Source of the DNA: Trueperaceae bacterium
GTDB taxonomy: Bacteria > Deinococcota > Deinococci > Deinococcales > Trueperaceae
Direction: 5' to 3'
NCBI GenBank assembly: GCA_007130355.1
Contig: SLSQ01000099.1
Location: forward strand, 1-6,277
Length of the DNA stretch: 6,277 nucleotides
Shown here: positions 6,119 through 6,277 of the stretch, piece after piece
Position numbering within the stretch: position 1 is the first letter of the stretch
Layout: every line of letters starts with the position of its first letter
Notes under the pieces: generated by a model
Databases searched by the model: none
What the model saw: the letters and a program-made list of their open reading frames with translations, nothing else
Told to the model about the DNA's origin: nothing
Made by a program: the position numbers and the translations under genes

Positions 6119-6277
6119 CGCGGCCGCACGCGCGGACCCGAACGACCGAGCGCCCGGCCGCGTCCGAGCGCGAGCGCGGCGACGCGAGCGGCCGTGCCGC
6201 GGCGCTCGTGCGCCGGCTCGCGAACGGCGTCACCGTGGTGGTCGAAGGCACCGCCCACGGCCGGGCCGGCGCCCCCG
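6115..6277 (+). CDS. N-terminus of a probable M16-family zinc peptidase, cut by window end
   Basis: From TTG 6115 the frame is open to the window edge. The last codons read VRRLANGVTVVVEGTAHGRAG, which resembles the opening strand of M16 (insulinase/processing-protease type) peptidases, usually LxNGxxVxxE followed by a histidine- or alanine-rich turn. The zinc-binding HxxEH motif would lie roughly 30 residues past the edge, so the call rests on this short match. Two starts are possible. TTG 6115 overlaps the SDR stop as TTGA and adds a 31-residue polar, arginine-rich extension. GTG 6208 starts directly at RRLANG but would leave 89 bases of gene-free DNA with no promoter. Neither has a good ribosome binding site. 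If correct, this is a fourth gene of the rightward cluster. Confidence 0.5.
   Translation, partial: MTRPHARTRTTERPAASERERGDASGRAAALVRRLANGVTVVVEGTAHGRAGAP

Overview
This window comes from a very GC-rich bacterium with an outer membrane. Coding capacity is almost completely used, and the codons are nearly all G- or C-ending. The gene content (a TamB-type envelope protein next to cytoplasmic genes), the extreme arginine-for-lysine bias and a -10-like TAGCAT box ending six bases before a GTG start all fit the Deinococcota. A Deinococcus or Truepera relative is my best guess, but it is an inference; other high-GC diderm phyla remain possible. I found no mobile elements, RNA genes or CRISPR.

Left two thirds (1-4101, minus strand): one enormous open reading frame. 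It is read leftward from an ATG at 4101 and is still open at base 1, giving 1367 codons with its C-terminus outside the window. The start (short basic N-terminus, one membrane anchor, then the TamB-type opening segment) followed by more than 1300 residues of short beta-strand repeats identifies it as a TamB/AsmA-type bridge protein of the envelope. I read this frame codon by codon and found no stop. The other long open frames across the same bases are antisense shadows.

Centre (4102-4243): a divergent control region of 142 bases. It carries two copies of the octamer TAGCATGC in inverted orientation, one suited to serve as the -10 box of each flanking gene. Between them lies a small palindrome, and the large gene has a likely hairpin in its 5' untranslated region.

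Right third (4244-6277, plus strand): a compact cluster that looks like one transcription unit. The order is acylphosphatase, indole-3-glycerol phosphate synthase (trpC), a short-chain dehydrogenase/reductase, then the first codons of what looks like an M16 zinc peptidase. The first two genes overlap by 20 bases, the next two by 4 (ATGA), and the last junction can be read as a 4-base TTGA overlap. The enzymes do not form one obvious pathway, so the grouping probably reflects compaction and co-translation.

I do not see a convincing new biological system. The most notable signals are the complete absence of lysine and cysteine from 1367 residues of the TamB-like protein, the survival of lysine in TrpC only at its two catalytic positions, and the paired inverted -10 octamers, of which the rightward one suggests leaderless translation of the acylphosphatase.
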